Source: Holophagales bacterium (GTDB taxonomy: Bacteria > Acidobacteriota > Thermoanaerobaculia > Multivoradales > JAGPDF01). From it: a stretch of 64,000 nucleotides of DNA. Below, piece by piece: positions 34,703 to 43,754 of this stretch. Where the stretch lies: contig CP064972.1 of NCBI GenBank assembly GCA_016699405.1, positions 3,255,501-3,319,500 of the forward strand. The letters run 5' to 3'. How positions within the stretch are numbered: position 1 is the first letter of the stretch; every line of letters starts with the position of its first letter. The translations under genes and the position numbers were made by a program. A model generated the notes under the pieces. That model ran no database searches. It saw nothing but the letters and a program-made list of their open reading frames with translations, and was not told where the DNA came from.

Positions 34703-36757
34703 ATGCTCCGTCGCCTCTGCCTCGTCGCCGTCGCGCTGCTCGTCGCCCTGCCGCTCGCGGCGGTGGAGACGCACTCGTTCACCGTTCACGACCTACTCGC
34801 CATGGACCGCATCTCCGAGCCGCAGGTCTCACCTGCAGGCGATCGGGTGGCCTTCGTGGTCCGCCGGACCGATCTTGAGGCCAATCGCGGTCGTACCGAC
34901 CTCTGGATGGTCGGCATCGACGGCTCCGGCCTGCGCCAGCTGACCAGCCACGAGGCGGGAGACTTCAACCCGCGCTGGGCTCCCGACGGCCGGTCGCTCT
35001 ACTTCCTCTCCACGCGCTCCGGCTCGTCGCAGGTCTGGCGCCTGCCGCTCGACGGCGGTGAGCCGACGCAGGTCACGCGCCTGCCGCTCGACGTCGGCAA
35101 CCTGACCGTCTCGGCCGACGGAGCGCGCCTCGCCTTCTCGCTCGACGTCTATCCGGACTGCCCGACGGTCGCCTGCAGCGCCGATCGCGTCGCCGCCGAG
35201 GAGAAGCGGGTGAGCACCGGCAAGACCTACGACCGGCTCTTCGTCCGGCACTGGGACAGTTGGGGGGACGGCCGCCGCTCGCACCTCTTCGTCCTGCCGA
35301 CCGCCGGCGGCGACCCGGTCGACGTGATGAAGGGGATGGACGCCGACGCGCCGTCGAAGCCGTTCGGCGGCAGCGAGGAGTTCACCTTCACGCCGGATGG
35401 TGCTTCGCTGGTCTTCTCCGCGAAGGACGTGGGGCGCGAGGAGGCCTGGTCGACCGACTTCGATCTCTACCTGGCCCCGATCGACGGCGCGAAGGCGCCG
35501 CGTTGCCTGACCGAGAAGAACGCCGCCTGGGACACCCAGCCGGTCTTCTCGCCGGACGGCAAGCGGCTGGCCTACCTCGCCATGTCACGCCCCGGGTTCG
35601 AGGCCGATCGCTACCGGGTGATGGTGCGCGAGGGGATCGACGGCGCGGAGCGTGAGCTCGCGCCCGCGTGGGACCGCTCGCCGGGTGCGATCTTCTGGTC
35701 GGCCGACGGCAAGACGCTCTACGCGGTGGCCAACGACGTCGGGCAGAACACGATCTTCGCCCTCGACGCGACGAGCGGCGCGGTCCGTTCGATTTACGCC
35801 AACGGCAATGCGGGCGGCGTGCAGCTTGCCGGTTCCGGCAAGCTGCTCTTCTCGCTCGACCACCTCAAGTCGCCGGCCGAGCTCTACACGATCGGCGTCG
35901 ATGGCTCCGGGCTGCGGCAGATCACGGCGATCAATCGCGAGCGCCTCGCCCAGGTGCGGCTCGGCGAGCCGGAGCAGATGAGCTTCAAGGGGGCGGGCGA
36001 CGAGACCGTCTACGCCTACATCGTCAAGCCGGTCGACTTCGATCCGGCGAAGAAGTACCCGGTGGCGTTCCTCATCCACGGCGGGCCGCAGGGTTCGTTC
36101 GGCAACGACTTCCACTACCGGTGGAATCCGCAGACCTACGCCGGGCGCGGCTACGCGGCGGTGATGGTCGACTTCCACGGGTCGACCGGGTACGGCCAGG
36201 CGTTCACCGACGCGATCCGCGGCGACTGGGGCGGCAAGCCGCTCGTCGACCTGCAGAAGGGCCTGGCGGCGGCGCTCAAGGCCTACCCCTGGATGGACGG
36301 CGAGCGCGTCGCCGCGCTCGGCGCCTCGTATGGCGGCTACATGATCAACTGGATCGCCGGGGCGTGGCCGGATCGCTTCCGCTGCCTGGTCACCCACGAC
36401 GGCAACCTCGACGAGCGTTTCGCCTACTACGCCACCGAGGAGCTCTGGTTCCCGGAGTGGGAGCACGGCGGCACGCCGTGGGGCAATCCGGCTGGCTACG
36501 CCAAGCACAATCCGGTCGACCTGGTGAAGAACTGGAAGACCCCCGTGCTGGTCGTCCACGGTGGGAAGGACTACCGCGTCGTCGACACCGGCGGCATCGC
36601 CACCTTCACCGCCGCGCAGCGCAAGGGGATCCCCTCGAAGCTCCTCTACTTCCCGGACGAGAACCACTGGGTGCTCAAGCCGCAGAACTCGATCCAGTGG
36701 CACGACACCGTGCTCGACTGGCTCGACCAGTGGACCAAGGGCGGTCCGGCGAACTGA
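34703..36757 (+). CDS. S9 family prolyl oligopeptidase-type peptidase, exported
   Basis: The 684-residue protein has a signal peptide (LRRLCLVAVALLVALPLAA), a seven-bladed propeller built from repeats such as SPAGDRVAFV and SPDGKRLAYLA, and an alpha/beta hydrolase domain. The triad is Ser542 in GASYGGYM, Asp in HGGKDYRV and His in DENHWV. These fit acylaminoacyl/dipeptidyl peptidases, which cut short peptides entering the propeller. It works outside the cytoplasm. With the M1 and M28 enzymes it suggests a peptide-scavenging lifestyle. A strong hairpin follows the stop. Confidence 0.95.
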   Translation: MLRRLCLVAVALLVALPLAAVETHSFTVHDLLAMDRISEPQVSPAGDRVAFVVRRTDLEANRGRTDLWMVGIDGSGLRQLTSHEAGDFNPRWAPDGRSLYFLSTRSGSSQVWRLPLDGGEPTQVTRLPLDVGNLTVSADGARLAFSLDVYPDCPTVACSADRVAAEEKRVSTGKTYDRLFVRHWDSWGDGRRSHLFVLPTAGGDPVDVMKGMDADAPSKPFGGSEEFTFTPDGASLVFSAKDVGREEAWSTDFDLYLAPIDGAKAPRCLTEKNAAWDTQPVFSPDGKRLAYLAMSRPGFEADRYRVMVREGIDGAERELAPAWDRSPGAIFWSADGKTLYAVANDVGQNTIFALDATSGAVRSIYANGNAGGVQLAGSGKLLFSLDHLKSPAELYTIGVDGSGLRQITAINRERLAQVRLGEPEQMSFKGAGDETVYAYIVKPVDFDPAKKYPVAFLIHGGPQGSFGNDFHYRWNPQTYAGRGYAAVMVDFHGSTGYGQAFTDAIRGDWGGKPLVDLQKGLAAALKAYPWMDGERVAALGASYGGYMINWIAGAWPDRFRCLVTHDGNLDERFAYYATEELWFPEWEHGGTPWGNPAGYAKHNPVDLVKNWKTPVLVVHGGKDYRVVDTGGIATFTAAQRKGIPSKLLYFPDENHWVLKPQNSIQWHDTVLDWLDQWTKGGPAN

Positions 36758-36785
36758 TCGCCGCACCTCGTTCGCGAGGTCCCCG

Positions 36786-36814
36786 GGGCCGTCGGCGCAC
36801 CGCGCCGGCGGCCC
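36786..36814. terminator. Bidirectional hairpin terminator
   Basis: A 13-bp stem, GGGCCGTCGGCGC against GCGCCGGCGGCCC with one G-T pair and a 3-base loop, is followed by TTTCC. It lies between converging stops. A smaller stem with a TTCG loop precedes it at 36765-36780. Confidence 0.7.
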
Positions 36815-36823
36815 TTTCCGTCT

Positions 36824-37801
36824 CTACCCGAGATAGATCGCGGCGAGCGCCGTGCGGCGGCGGCGGAAGAGCAGGCCGACGAGGTGCGGGGCGGTAAAGA
36901 GGGTGTAGGCGGCAAGCATCTGGGCGGCCGAGGCGCCGAGCAGCGGGATGAAGCCGAGCAGGAGGGAGGCGAGCTTGCTCGCCAGGACCAGGCCGGTCAC
37001 GAGCAGGGTCGTGCGCAGCCCTTCGATGCCGGTCTCGATCATCGCGCGCAGATGGAGGTCGAGGCGGAACGACAGCCAGCCGCTCTCGTAGACCCCGGTC
37101 GCACCGAGGCCGAAGAGGGAGATCGGGGTGGCGATCGCCAGACCGAGCAGGAGGAGAGCCGCGCAGCTCCAGCCGGCCTGGCCGGTCACCATGGCCAGGA
37201 GCGTGCAATGCGAGAGCGAGAGGAGCGCGGCGAGCGGAAGCAGCGAGGTGAGGCTGACGCCGAAGGCCCAGAACCACTCGCGCAGCCGTTCGATCGGATG
37301 GACGAAGTCGGGCCAGTCCGGTAACTCGGTCTCGCCCTCGGCCGTGGTGCGGACGATGGCGAAGAGCAGCGCCGGCATCAGGAGCGCGACGACGAGGCGT
37401 GGCATCAGTGTGCCGAGGGCGAGCAGGCGCGAGCTCCTGGTGACGAGGTCGAGCACCGTCATCAGTGCAGCGTAGGTGACGGTGAGGTACAGGCCGAGGC
37501 CGCGGAAGGGATAGCCGAGGGCGGCGGAGAGCGGGTAGGGGGCTTCGAGTCCGCGCTCGCGGGCCCGTGCCGGTGCGGTCGCCGGCGCCTCGGCGACGAG
37601 CGGCAGGGCCCGTTCGCCGCAGAGCCGGCAGAAGAGCAGTCGGTGCCCTTCGTCGATGCAGGCGGGGCAGAGCGGCGCGCCGCAGCCGTCGCAGCGGAAC
37701 TCCGCGGCGCGCTCCGGGTGCGTGCGACAGGCCGTCGGGGTCGCGGGCCGGGCATCGCCCGACGGTCGAGCGGGGCCGCGCGGTGCCGACGCGTTCACCA
37801 T
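36824..37801 (-). CDS. Membrane protein with an N-terminal B-box-like zinc finger
   Basis: The 325-residue protein opens with ordered Cys/His residues (Cys25, His28, Cys37, Cys40, Cys45, Cys48, His53, Cys58, Cys61) spaced like a B-box-type zinc finger. About six hydrophobic helices from residue 95 onward follow. The function is unknown; the helical part looks like a generic Yip1/DUF4013-type membrane domain. It sits 20 bases downstream of glycogen phosphorylase on the same strand. The frame is open far upstream in phosphorylase DNA, but the finger clearly starts after ATG 37801. Confidence 0.8.
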   Translation of the reverse strand: MVNASAPRGPARPSGDARPATPTACRTHPERAAEFRCDGCGAPLCPACIDEGHRLLFCRLCGERALPLVAEAPATAPARARERGLEAPYPLSAALGYPFRGLGLYLTVTYAALMTVLDLVTRSSRLLALGTLMPRLVVALLMPALLFAIVRTTAEGETELPDWPDFVHPIERLREWFWAFGVSLTSLLPLAALLSLSHCTLLAMVTGQAGWSCAALLLLGLAIATPISLFGLGATGVYESGWLSFRLDLHLRAMIETGIEGLRTTLLVTGLVLASKLASLLLGFIPLLGASAAQMLAAYTLFTAPHLVGLLFRRRRTALAAIYLG

Positions 37802-37821
37802 TCGCCTCGCTCTCGGCCGTT

Positions 37822-39978
37822 TCAGTCCAGTCGCGGCGGATTCGCCGCCGGCCAGTAGGCGTTCTCGCAGTAGTCGCGCACCATGCGATGCGAGGAGAAG
37901 GTCGGCGTGATCGTGCCGATGGCCCGCCGCATCCGCTCGACCCAGCCGACCGGCACGCCGTGCCCGTCCCGCTCGTAGTAGAGCGGGACGATCTCCTCTT
38001 CGAGCAGCCGATAGAGCGCCAGCGCGTCGTCGCGGTCGCGCTGCCACTCGTCGTCGGCCTGCGAGAGGCTGCGGATGGTCCACCCGTTCGTGCCGTCGGC
38101 CCCCTCGGGCCACCAGCCGTCGGCGATGCTGCAATTGAGCGCGCCGTTCATCGCCGCCTTCATGCCGCTCGTGCCGCTCGCCTCGAGCGGCGGGCGCGGC
38201 GTGTTGAGCCAGACGTCGACGCCCTGGACGAGCATCCGCCCGACCCGCATGTCGTAGTCCTCGATGAAGAAGACCCGCCCGCGCAGCTCTTCGGAGCGCG
38301 AGAGCTGGAAGATGTGCTGGATCAGCTCCTGGCCGGCGCGGTCGGCCGAGTGCGCCTTGCCGGCGAAAACCACTTGCACCGGCCGCGCGCTGTCGCGCAG
38401 CATCAGGCGGAGGCGGTGGAGGTCGGTGAAGAGGAGGCTCGCCCGCTTGTAGGTGGCGAAACGGCGCGCGAAGCCGAGGGTCAGCGCATCGACGTCGAAC
38501 GCACCCTCGAGAGCGCGCAGCTCCTCCGGCGCCACGCCGTGGCGGGCGAACTGGGTGCGCAGGCGCGAGCGGGCAAACCGCGCCAGCCGCGCCTTCTGCG
38601 CCTGGTGCGCCTCCCAGAGATCGACATCGGGAACGGCGCTCAGCCGCTCGGGCAGGGAGGTCTCGTCGACCGCCTGGCGCCAGTCGTGGCCCAGCCAGCG
38701 TGCCAGCAGCCCCTGCATCTCGGTGCCGAGCCAGGTGAACGGGTGCACGCCGTTGGTCACCGCCGTCACGCCCTGCGGCGCCCCGTCGCCGGCGAGGAGG
38801 TGGCGCCACATCCGCTGCGCCACGTCGGCGTTGATCTTCGAGACGCCGTTGACGAAGCAGGAGGAGCGGATCGACAGCGCCGTGAGGTTGAAGTTCTGGT
38901 GCGGCGCTCCGTGGTCGGCATTGCCGAGCGCGGTGAGCTGCTCGAGCGGCAGCCCGGTGAGGTCGACCCAGGGGGCGAGGTACTTGCGCGCCACCTGCGG
39001 CTCGAACTGTTCGTTGCCGGCCGGCACGGGGGTGTGCGTCGTGAAGATCGTACGGCGTCGCAGCTCGGCCATCGCCTCGAGCGGGTCCGCCTTCCGCTCC
39101 TCGACGAGCTCGCGCAGGCGTTCGAAGACGAGGAAGGCGCTGTGCCCCTCGTTGAGATGCCAGACGGTCGGTTCGATCCCGAGGGCGCGCAGCGCTCGCA
39201 CTCCGCCGACCCCGAGAACCATCTCCTGGGCGAGCCGCATGTCGCGCCCGGGCGTGTAGAGGATGCTGCCGATCGGACGGTCGGCCGGGTCGTTCTGGGG
39301 CACGTCGGTGTCGAGCAGGAGCAGCGGCACGCGGCCGACCTGCGCCACCCAGACCTTGGCGTACACCTCGCGGCCGGGGAACGGAACGCTGACGATCACC
39401 TCCCGGCCGGTGTGGCTGGCGGCCGGGCGCAGCGACAGCCGCCCGAAGTCGTACTCCGGGTAGATGTGCTGCTGGCGACCGTCCGGGTCGATGTTCTGCA
39501 TGAAGTAGCCGTGGTGGTAGAGCAGGCCGACGCCGACCAGGGGCACGCCGATGTCGCTGGCGCTCTTCAGGTGATCGCCGCACAGGACGCCGAGCCCGCC
39601 GGAATAGAGCGCCAGGCTCTGGTGCAGGCCGAACTCCATCGCGAAGTAGGCGAACGGTCCGCCGTCATGCCCGGGGTGCTGGCGCCGGAACCAGGTGTCG
39701 GCATCGGGGGCGATATAGCGCTCGAACTCCTGGGCCACGCTCTCGTAGAGGTTGACGAAGGTGGTGTCCTCGTGGAGCTCGGGCCAGCGGCTGCGATCGA
39801 AGCTGAGGAGCATCTGGACCGGCGTGCGGTACATCGCCCAGGCCCGCGAGTCGATCGCCGCGAAGAGCCGGCGGGCGCGCGGCGTCCAGGTCCACCAGTA
39901 GTTGTACGCCATGTCGTAGAGCCGGCGGAACTCGCGCGGCAGCTCGATGGCGGCGATGTGGAGCGTGGGGATCTGCAT
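37822..39978 (-). CDS. glgP: Alpha-glucan (glycogen) phosphorylase
   Basis: The 718-residue protein belongs to the shorter, bacterial/archaeal phosphorylase type. N-terminal DMAYNYWWTWTP, FAMEFGLHQSLALYSGGLG, NEGHSAFLVFER and the PLP lysine region EASGTSGMKAAMNGALN near residue 580 are intact. It releases glucose-1-phosphate from glycogen or maltodextrin with phosphate and PLP. No other glycogen genes are adjacent. ATG 39978 starts the standard family N terminus. Confidence 0.95.
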   Translation of the reverse strand: MQIPTLHIAAIELPREFRRLYDMAYNYWWTWTPRARRLFAAIDSRAWAMYRTPVQMLLSFDRSRWPELHEDTTFVNLYESVAQEFERYIAPDADTWFRRQHPGHDGGPFAYFAMEFGLHQSLALYSGGLGVLCGDHLKSASDIGVPLVGVGLLYHHGYFMQNIDPDGRQQHIYPEYDFGRLSLRPAASHTGREVIVSVPFPGREVYAKVWVAQVGRVPLLLLDTDVPQNDPADRPIGSILYTPGRDMRLAQEMVLGVGGVRALRALGIEPTVWHLNEGHSAFLVFERLRELVEERKADPLEAMAELRRRTIFTTHTPVPAGNEQFEPQVARKYLAPWVDLTGLPLEQLTALGNADHGAPHQNFNLTALSIRSSCFVNGVSKINADVAQRMWRHLLAGDGAPQGVTAVTNGVHPFTWLGTEMQGLLARWLGHDWRQAVDETSLPERLSAVPDVDLWEAHQAQKARLARFARSRLRTQFARHGVAPEELRALEGAFDVDALTLGFARRFATYKRASLLFTDLHRLRLMLRDSARPVQVVFAGKAHSADRAGQELIQHIFQLSRSEELRGRVFFIEDYDMRVGRMLVQGVDVWLNTPRPPLEASGTSGMKAAMNGALNCSIADGWWPEGADGTNGWTIRSLSQADDEWQRDRDDALALYRLLEEEIVPLYYERDGHGVPVGWVERMRRAIGTITPTFSSHRMVRDYCENAYWPAANPPRLD

Positions 39979-40070
39979 GAAAGGTCCTCGGTGAAATCAG
40001 GCCGCGGCAAGGCGACCCAGGTGAGAAAAGAGGTGCGGCTCGCCGACCCCGGGTGAGCGCTGGGGCCGCC

Positions 40071-41168
40071 TCACGCCGGATTCCTCTCGACGATCGACGT
40101 GACGGGCGCCTCGCCGCGCTCTTCGCCCGGGTAGAGCGAGAGCGGCAGGAGTCGTTCGGGATTCTTCTTCAGTGCGGTGGCGAGCTCGCGAGCGAGCGCG
40201 CGGGCGAGGGTGTCGTTCTCGCCGTTGCCCTGGCGCGGCTGCATCACCCAGCCGCCGGCCATCATGCCGTGTCCGCCGCCCTTGCCGCGACGGCGCAGCA
40301 GGCGCCGCATCAGGTTGCCGGCGTCGGCGCGCGGGTTGGACGTGCGGATCGACAGGTAGATCCGGTCGCCGTGCGCGCCGGTACAGAGCGACCAGGTCTT
40401 GCCTTCGAGGCGCAGCAGGAGATCGGCGATCTCGGGAACGATGTCCGGCTGGTCGACCGGGCCGAGGTGCGAGACGACGAGCGTGCCGACCGATTCGAGG
40501 CTCTCCAGGGCGCGGTGCAGGTTGCGAAAGTAGGCGAGCGGCAGCCGGGCATGCTGGATGCGGGCGAGCATGCGCTTGTCGATGCGCGGCAGCAGCAGGT
40601 CGTGGACGGCGTGGTCGGGTCCGGCGGACTCGCGACCGAAGTCCTGCGTCTCGGCCTGCAGGGCGTAGACGAGAGCGGTCGCCTGGCGGCGCGTCGGCTG
40701 GTGTCCGCTGGCGAGCAGATATTCGGTGAGGATCGTCGCCGTGGCGCCGTAGTCGCGGCGCACGTCGACGAAAGGGCAGCCCAAGGTCGCCTTGCGCAGC
40801 GGATGGTGGTCGATCACCACGTGCGGAGCGAGCTGCGACGGGAGCTGGTTGTTGCCGGTCCGCGGCTGACTGTCGACCAGGCCGAAGTGGTCGAACGACC
40901 GCCAGTCGATGGTGCGCAGGTGAACGAGCTCGAGGCCGAGGGTGCGGACGACCTCGCGATTCTCGGCGCGACCGATCATGCCGCCGTACGCGATGGTGAC
41001 GTGCCGCCGGAACACCTGCCGCAGCAGGCGGGCGAGCAGCGCCATCGAGGTGAGGGCGTCAGGGTCCGGGTTGTCGTGGGTGAGAACCAGCCACCGTGCC
41101 CCGGCCGAGGTCTGATGAACGTACTGGCTGAAGGCCTCGAACCTCAGCCGAGTGAGGTCGTCACTCAT
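40071..41168 (-). CDS. DHH family phosphoesterase (NrnA-like)
   Basis: The 365-residue protein has the DHH metal motifs THDNPDPDAL near residue 28 and VIDHHP near 115, and a C-terminal DHHA1 domain with GGGHGMMAGGW. NrnA-type enzymes degrade 2-5-base oligoribonucleotides and 3'-phosphoadenosine 5'-phosphate; others cleave cyclic dinucleotides. Two PilZ proteins in the window imply c-di-GMP signalling, so a role in pGpG turnover is conceivable but unproven. It is transcribed away from the ATP-grasp cluster from an extended -10 box close to its ATG. Confidence 0.9.
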   Translation of the reverse strand: MSDDLTRLRFEAFSQYVHQTSAGARWLVLTHDNPDPDALTSMALLARLLRQVFRRHVTIAYGGMIGRAENREVVRTLGLELVHLRTIDWRSFDHFGLVDSQPRTGNNQLPSQLAPHVVIDHHPLRKATLGCPFVDVRRDYGATATILTEYLLASGHQPTRRQATALVYALQAETQDFGRESAGPDHAVHDLLLPRIDKRMLARIQHARLPLAYFRNLHRALESLESVGTLVVSHLGPVDQPDIVPEIADLLLRLEGKTWSLCTGAHGDRIYLSIRTSNPRADAGNLMRRLLRRRGKGGGHGMMAGGWVMQPRQGNGENDTLARALARELATALKKNPERLLPLSLYPGEERGEAPVTSIVERNPA

Positions 41169-41179
41169 GGGCCGCGCGG

Positions 41180-41188
41180 ATTCTAGCA
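41180..41188 (-). promoter_or_regulatory. Extended -10 box of the DHH gene
   Basis: On the minus strand TGC-TAGAAT ends 11 bases before ATG 41168, giving a leader of about four bases. Confidence 0.5.
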
Positions 41189-41232
41189 GGGAGCCGTCCG
41201 TCCCCTCGGCGGGAGCGTCGTTCGGCTCGGGC

Positions 41233-41238
41233 TATACT
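41233..41238 (+). promoter_or_regulatory. -10-like box of the ATP-grasp cluster
   Basis: TATACT lies 34 bases before ATG 41273. No clear -35 is seen. It is divergent from the DHH promoter. Confidence 0.35.
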
Positions 41239-41272
41239 GCTCGTGCTTCTCTTCCCTGGGTGGCGAACGCCG

Positions 41273-42490
41273 ATGAAGGTGCTCTTCCTCTCCCCTGGCT
41301 ATCCGAGCGAGATGCCGCACTTCGTGCGCGGCCTGAGCGAGGTCGGCGCCGCCGTTCTGGGCGTCGGCGATCAGCCGACCTCCGCGCTGCCGGAGCTCAC
41401 CCGACGACAGCTCGCCGGCTACCTGCAGGTGGCTTCGCTGTGGGACGAGGCCGCCGTCGTCGCGGCGATCCGGGACTGGCCCGAAGCGGCGGACGTCGAG
41501 CGGGTGGAATGCCTGTGGGAGCCCGGAGTGGTCCTCGCCGCTCGCCTGCGGGAAGCCCTCGGCGTGACGGGCCTCGATGTCGCCGGGGCGCTGCGCTTCC
41601 GGAACAAGGAGCTGATGAAGCAGACGCTCGACGCCGCCGGAATTCGCACCCCGCGCCATGCGGCGGCGACGACGGTGGCCGAGGTCTGGTCCGCGGCGGA
41701 GCGGCTCGGCTTCCCGGTGATCGTCAAGCCGATCGCCGGCGCCGGCTCGGCCGACACCTACCGCGTCGACGACGCCGACGCTCTGCGCGAGGTGCTGCCG
41801 CGCCTGCGCCACGTCGCCGAAGTGAGCGTCGAGGAGTTCGTCGACGGCGAGGAGTACACGTTCGACACGGTGTCGATCGACGGCGAGCCGGCCTTCCACA
41901 GCATCGCCTGGTATCGGCCACGACCCTTGGTGGCGCGGAGCGAAGAGTGGATCAGCCCGCAGGTCGTCTGCCTGCGCGACCCCGACCTGCCGCAGCTCGC
42001 CGGTGGCGTCGCGATGGGGCGCGCGGTGCTGCGGGCCCTCGGCTTCGGCAGCGGCTTCACCCACATGGAGTGGTATCGCAAGCGCGACGGCGAAGTGGTC
42101 TTCGGCGAGATCGGCGGGCGTCCTCCGGGGGCGCATCAGGTCGACCAGATGAACTACGCCTGCGATCTCGACATCTTCCGCGGTTGGGCCGAGGCGGTCT
42201 GCCTCGGCCGCTTCACCCAGGCGGTCGAGCGGCGCTACCACGTGGCGACGATCTTCAAGCGCGCGCAGGGTGTGGGGCGGATCCGCCGCATCGAAGGGCT
42301 CGAGGCACTGCGCCAGCGCTGCGGCGCGTCGATCGTCTGGGAGAACCTCCTCCCGCTCGGCGCGCCACGCCGCGACTGGCGGCAGACGCTGGTTTCCGAC
42401 GGTTTCGTCGTCCTGCGTCATCCCGATCTTTCGACCACCCTGGCGATGGCCGACGCCGTCGGCACCGATCTCACCCTGTTCGCGAGCTGA
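41273..42490 (+). CDS. ATP-grasp ligase 1 of a three-gene cluster
   Basis: The 405-residue protein has a preATP domain (VLFLSPGYPSEMPHF), ATP-binding lysines Lys112 (NKELMK) and Lys152 (VIVKPIAGAGS), the adenine/hinge acidic stretch VEEFVDGEEYTFD, and the metal-binding glutamates Glu266 (HMEW) and Glu279 (FGEIGGRPPG). ATP-grasp ligases activate a carboxylate as acyl phosphate and join it to an amine or thiol. The usual Asn two residues after the last Glu is Gly here. It is closely related to the gene at 43755 and more distantly to 42496. The substrate is unknown. ATG 41273 begins the preATP strand. Confidence 0.9.
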   Translation: MKVLFLSPGYPSEMPHFVRGLSEVGAAVLGVGDQPTSALPELTRRQLAGYLQVASLWDEAAVVAAIRDWPEAADVERVECLWEPGVVLAARLREALGVTGLDVAGALRFRNKELMKQTLDAAGIRTPRHAAATTVAEVWSAAERLGFPVIVKPIAGAGSADTYRVDDADALREVLPRLRHVAEVSVEEFVDGEEYTFDTVSIDGEPAFHSIAWYRPRPLVARSEEWISPQVVCLRDPDLPQLAGGVAMGRAVLRALGFGSGFTHMEWYRKRDGEVVFGEIGGRPPGAHQVDQMNYACDLDIFRGWAEAVCLGRFTQAVERRYHVATIFKRAQGVGRIRRIEGLEALRQRCGASIVWENLLPLGAPRRDWRQTLVSDGFVVLRHPDLSTTLAMADAVGTDLTLFAS

Positions 42491-42495
42491 CCGCC

Positions 42496-43716
42496 ATGCG
42501 CCACGTCGTCTTCGTCGCCCCGTTCTTCCTCGACACCACCCTGCGCTTCGTCGATGCCGTCGCGGATCTCGCCGACGTGCGCCTCTCCCTGGTCAGTCAG
42601 GATCCGCTCGAGAAGCTTCCAGACGGGTTGCGGAGCAAGCTCGCCGCGCACTGGCGGATCGACGACGGCCTGGCGGCGGGGCAGATTGCCGGCGCGGTCG
42701 AGGCGCTGGCGCGCCGGCACGGCCCGGTCGAGCGACTCCTCGGTGCGCTCGAGCAGCTCCAGGTGCCGCTCGGCGAGGTCCGCGACGCGCTGGGGATCTC
42801 CGGCATGGGCGCCGAGACGGCGCGCAACTTCCGCGACAAGGCCCGGATGAAGGAGGTCCTGCAGGCCGCCGGGGTGCCGTGCGCGCGCCATGCTCGGCTT
42901 CGCGACGAAGCAGAGGCTTGGCGCTTCGTCGGCGACGTGGGCTATCCGGTGGTGTTGAAGCCGGTTGCCGGCGCGGGGGCCGCGTCGACGTTCCGTGTGG
43001 CGTCGGGCGACGAGCTTCGCGCGGCGCTCGCCGCGAATCCGCCGGGTGCGGGGCGGGAGGTGGTGGCGGAGGAGTTCGTGGTCGGCGACGAGCACTCGCT
43101 GGACACCGTCTCGCTCGCCGGCACGGCGGTCTGGCACTCGATCTCGGAGTACACGCCGGCGCCGCTCACCGTGGTGGAGAATCCCTGGATCCAGTGGACC
43201 GTGCTCCTGCCGCGCGAGATCGACGATCCGCACTTCGACGCGATCCGCCGGATCGGCAGCTCGGCGCTCACCGCCCTGGGCATGGGGACCGGACTGTCGC
43301 ACATGGAGTGGTTCCGCCGCCGCGACGGCTCGGTCGTCGTCTCTGAGGTCGGGGCACGTCCGCCCGGGGCGCAGATCGTCTCGTTGATCTCCTATGCGCA
43401 CGACCTCGACTTCTACCGGGCCTGGGCGCGGCTGATGGTCGACGAGAGCTTCGCCCCTCCCGAGCGCCGTTTCGCCGCGGGTGCCGCGTACTTCCGCGGG
43501 CAGGGGAGCGGTCGCGTGCGCGCCGTGCACGGCCTCGACGTGGCGCAGCGCGAGCTCGGCAGCCTGGTCGTCGAAGCGAAGCTGCCGCAGGTCGGACAAG
43601 TCGCCTCGCCGAGCTACGAAGGTCAGGGATACGCCATCTTCCGCCACCCGGAGACCGCCGTGGTCCGCCGGGCGCTCGCCCGGGTGGTGCAACTGGTGCG
43701 CGTCGAGCTCGGCTGA
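42496..43716 (+). CDS. ATP-grasp ligase 2 of the cluster (divergent paralogue)
   Basis: The 406-residue protein starts five bases after the previous stop at ATG 42496 (MRHVVFVAPFFLDTT). It has FRDKARMKE and Lys155 (VVLKPVAGAGAAS) for ATP, VVAEEFVVGDEHSLD, Glu271 (HMEW) and Glu284 (SEVGARPPG). The N-terminal domain differs strongly from genes 1 and 3, lacking their WEPG block and carrying an alpha-helical stretch at about 70-105, so it probably binds another acceptor. The frame is open upstream through gene 1, but that part is shadow. Its product and substrate are unknown. Confidence 0.9.
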   Translation: MRHVVFVAPFFLDTTLRFVDAVADLADVRLSLVSQDPLEKLPDGLRSKLAAHWRIDDGLAAGQIAGAVEALARRHGPVERLLGALEQLQVPLGEVRDALGISGMGAETARNFRDKARMKEVLQAAGVPCARHARLRDEAEAWRFVGDVGYPVVLKPVAGAGAASTFRVASGDELRAALAANPPGAGREVVAEEFVVGDEHSLDTVSLAGTAVWHSISEYTPAPLTVVENPWIQWTVLLPREIDDPHFDAIRRIGSSALTALGMGTGLSHMEWFRRRDGSVVVSEVGARPPGAQIVSLISYAHDLDFYRAWARLMVDESFAPPERRFAAGAAYFRGQGSGRVRAVHGLDVAQRELGSLVVEAKLPQVGQVASPSYEGQGYAIFRHPETAVVRRALARVVQLVRVELG

Positions 43717-43754
43717 CCGCCGGGCCGGGCGCCTTCGAACGAGGTGCTGTTGCC

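Noticed and set aside
36824..39583. A single 919-codon minus-strand protein covering glycogen phosphorylase
   Set aside because: Only the last 325 codons are protein-like; the rest is the wrong frame of glgP.
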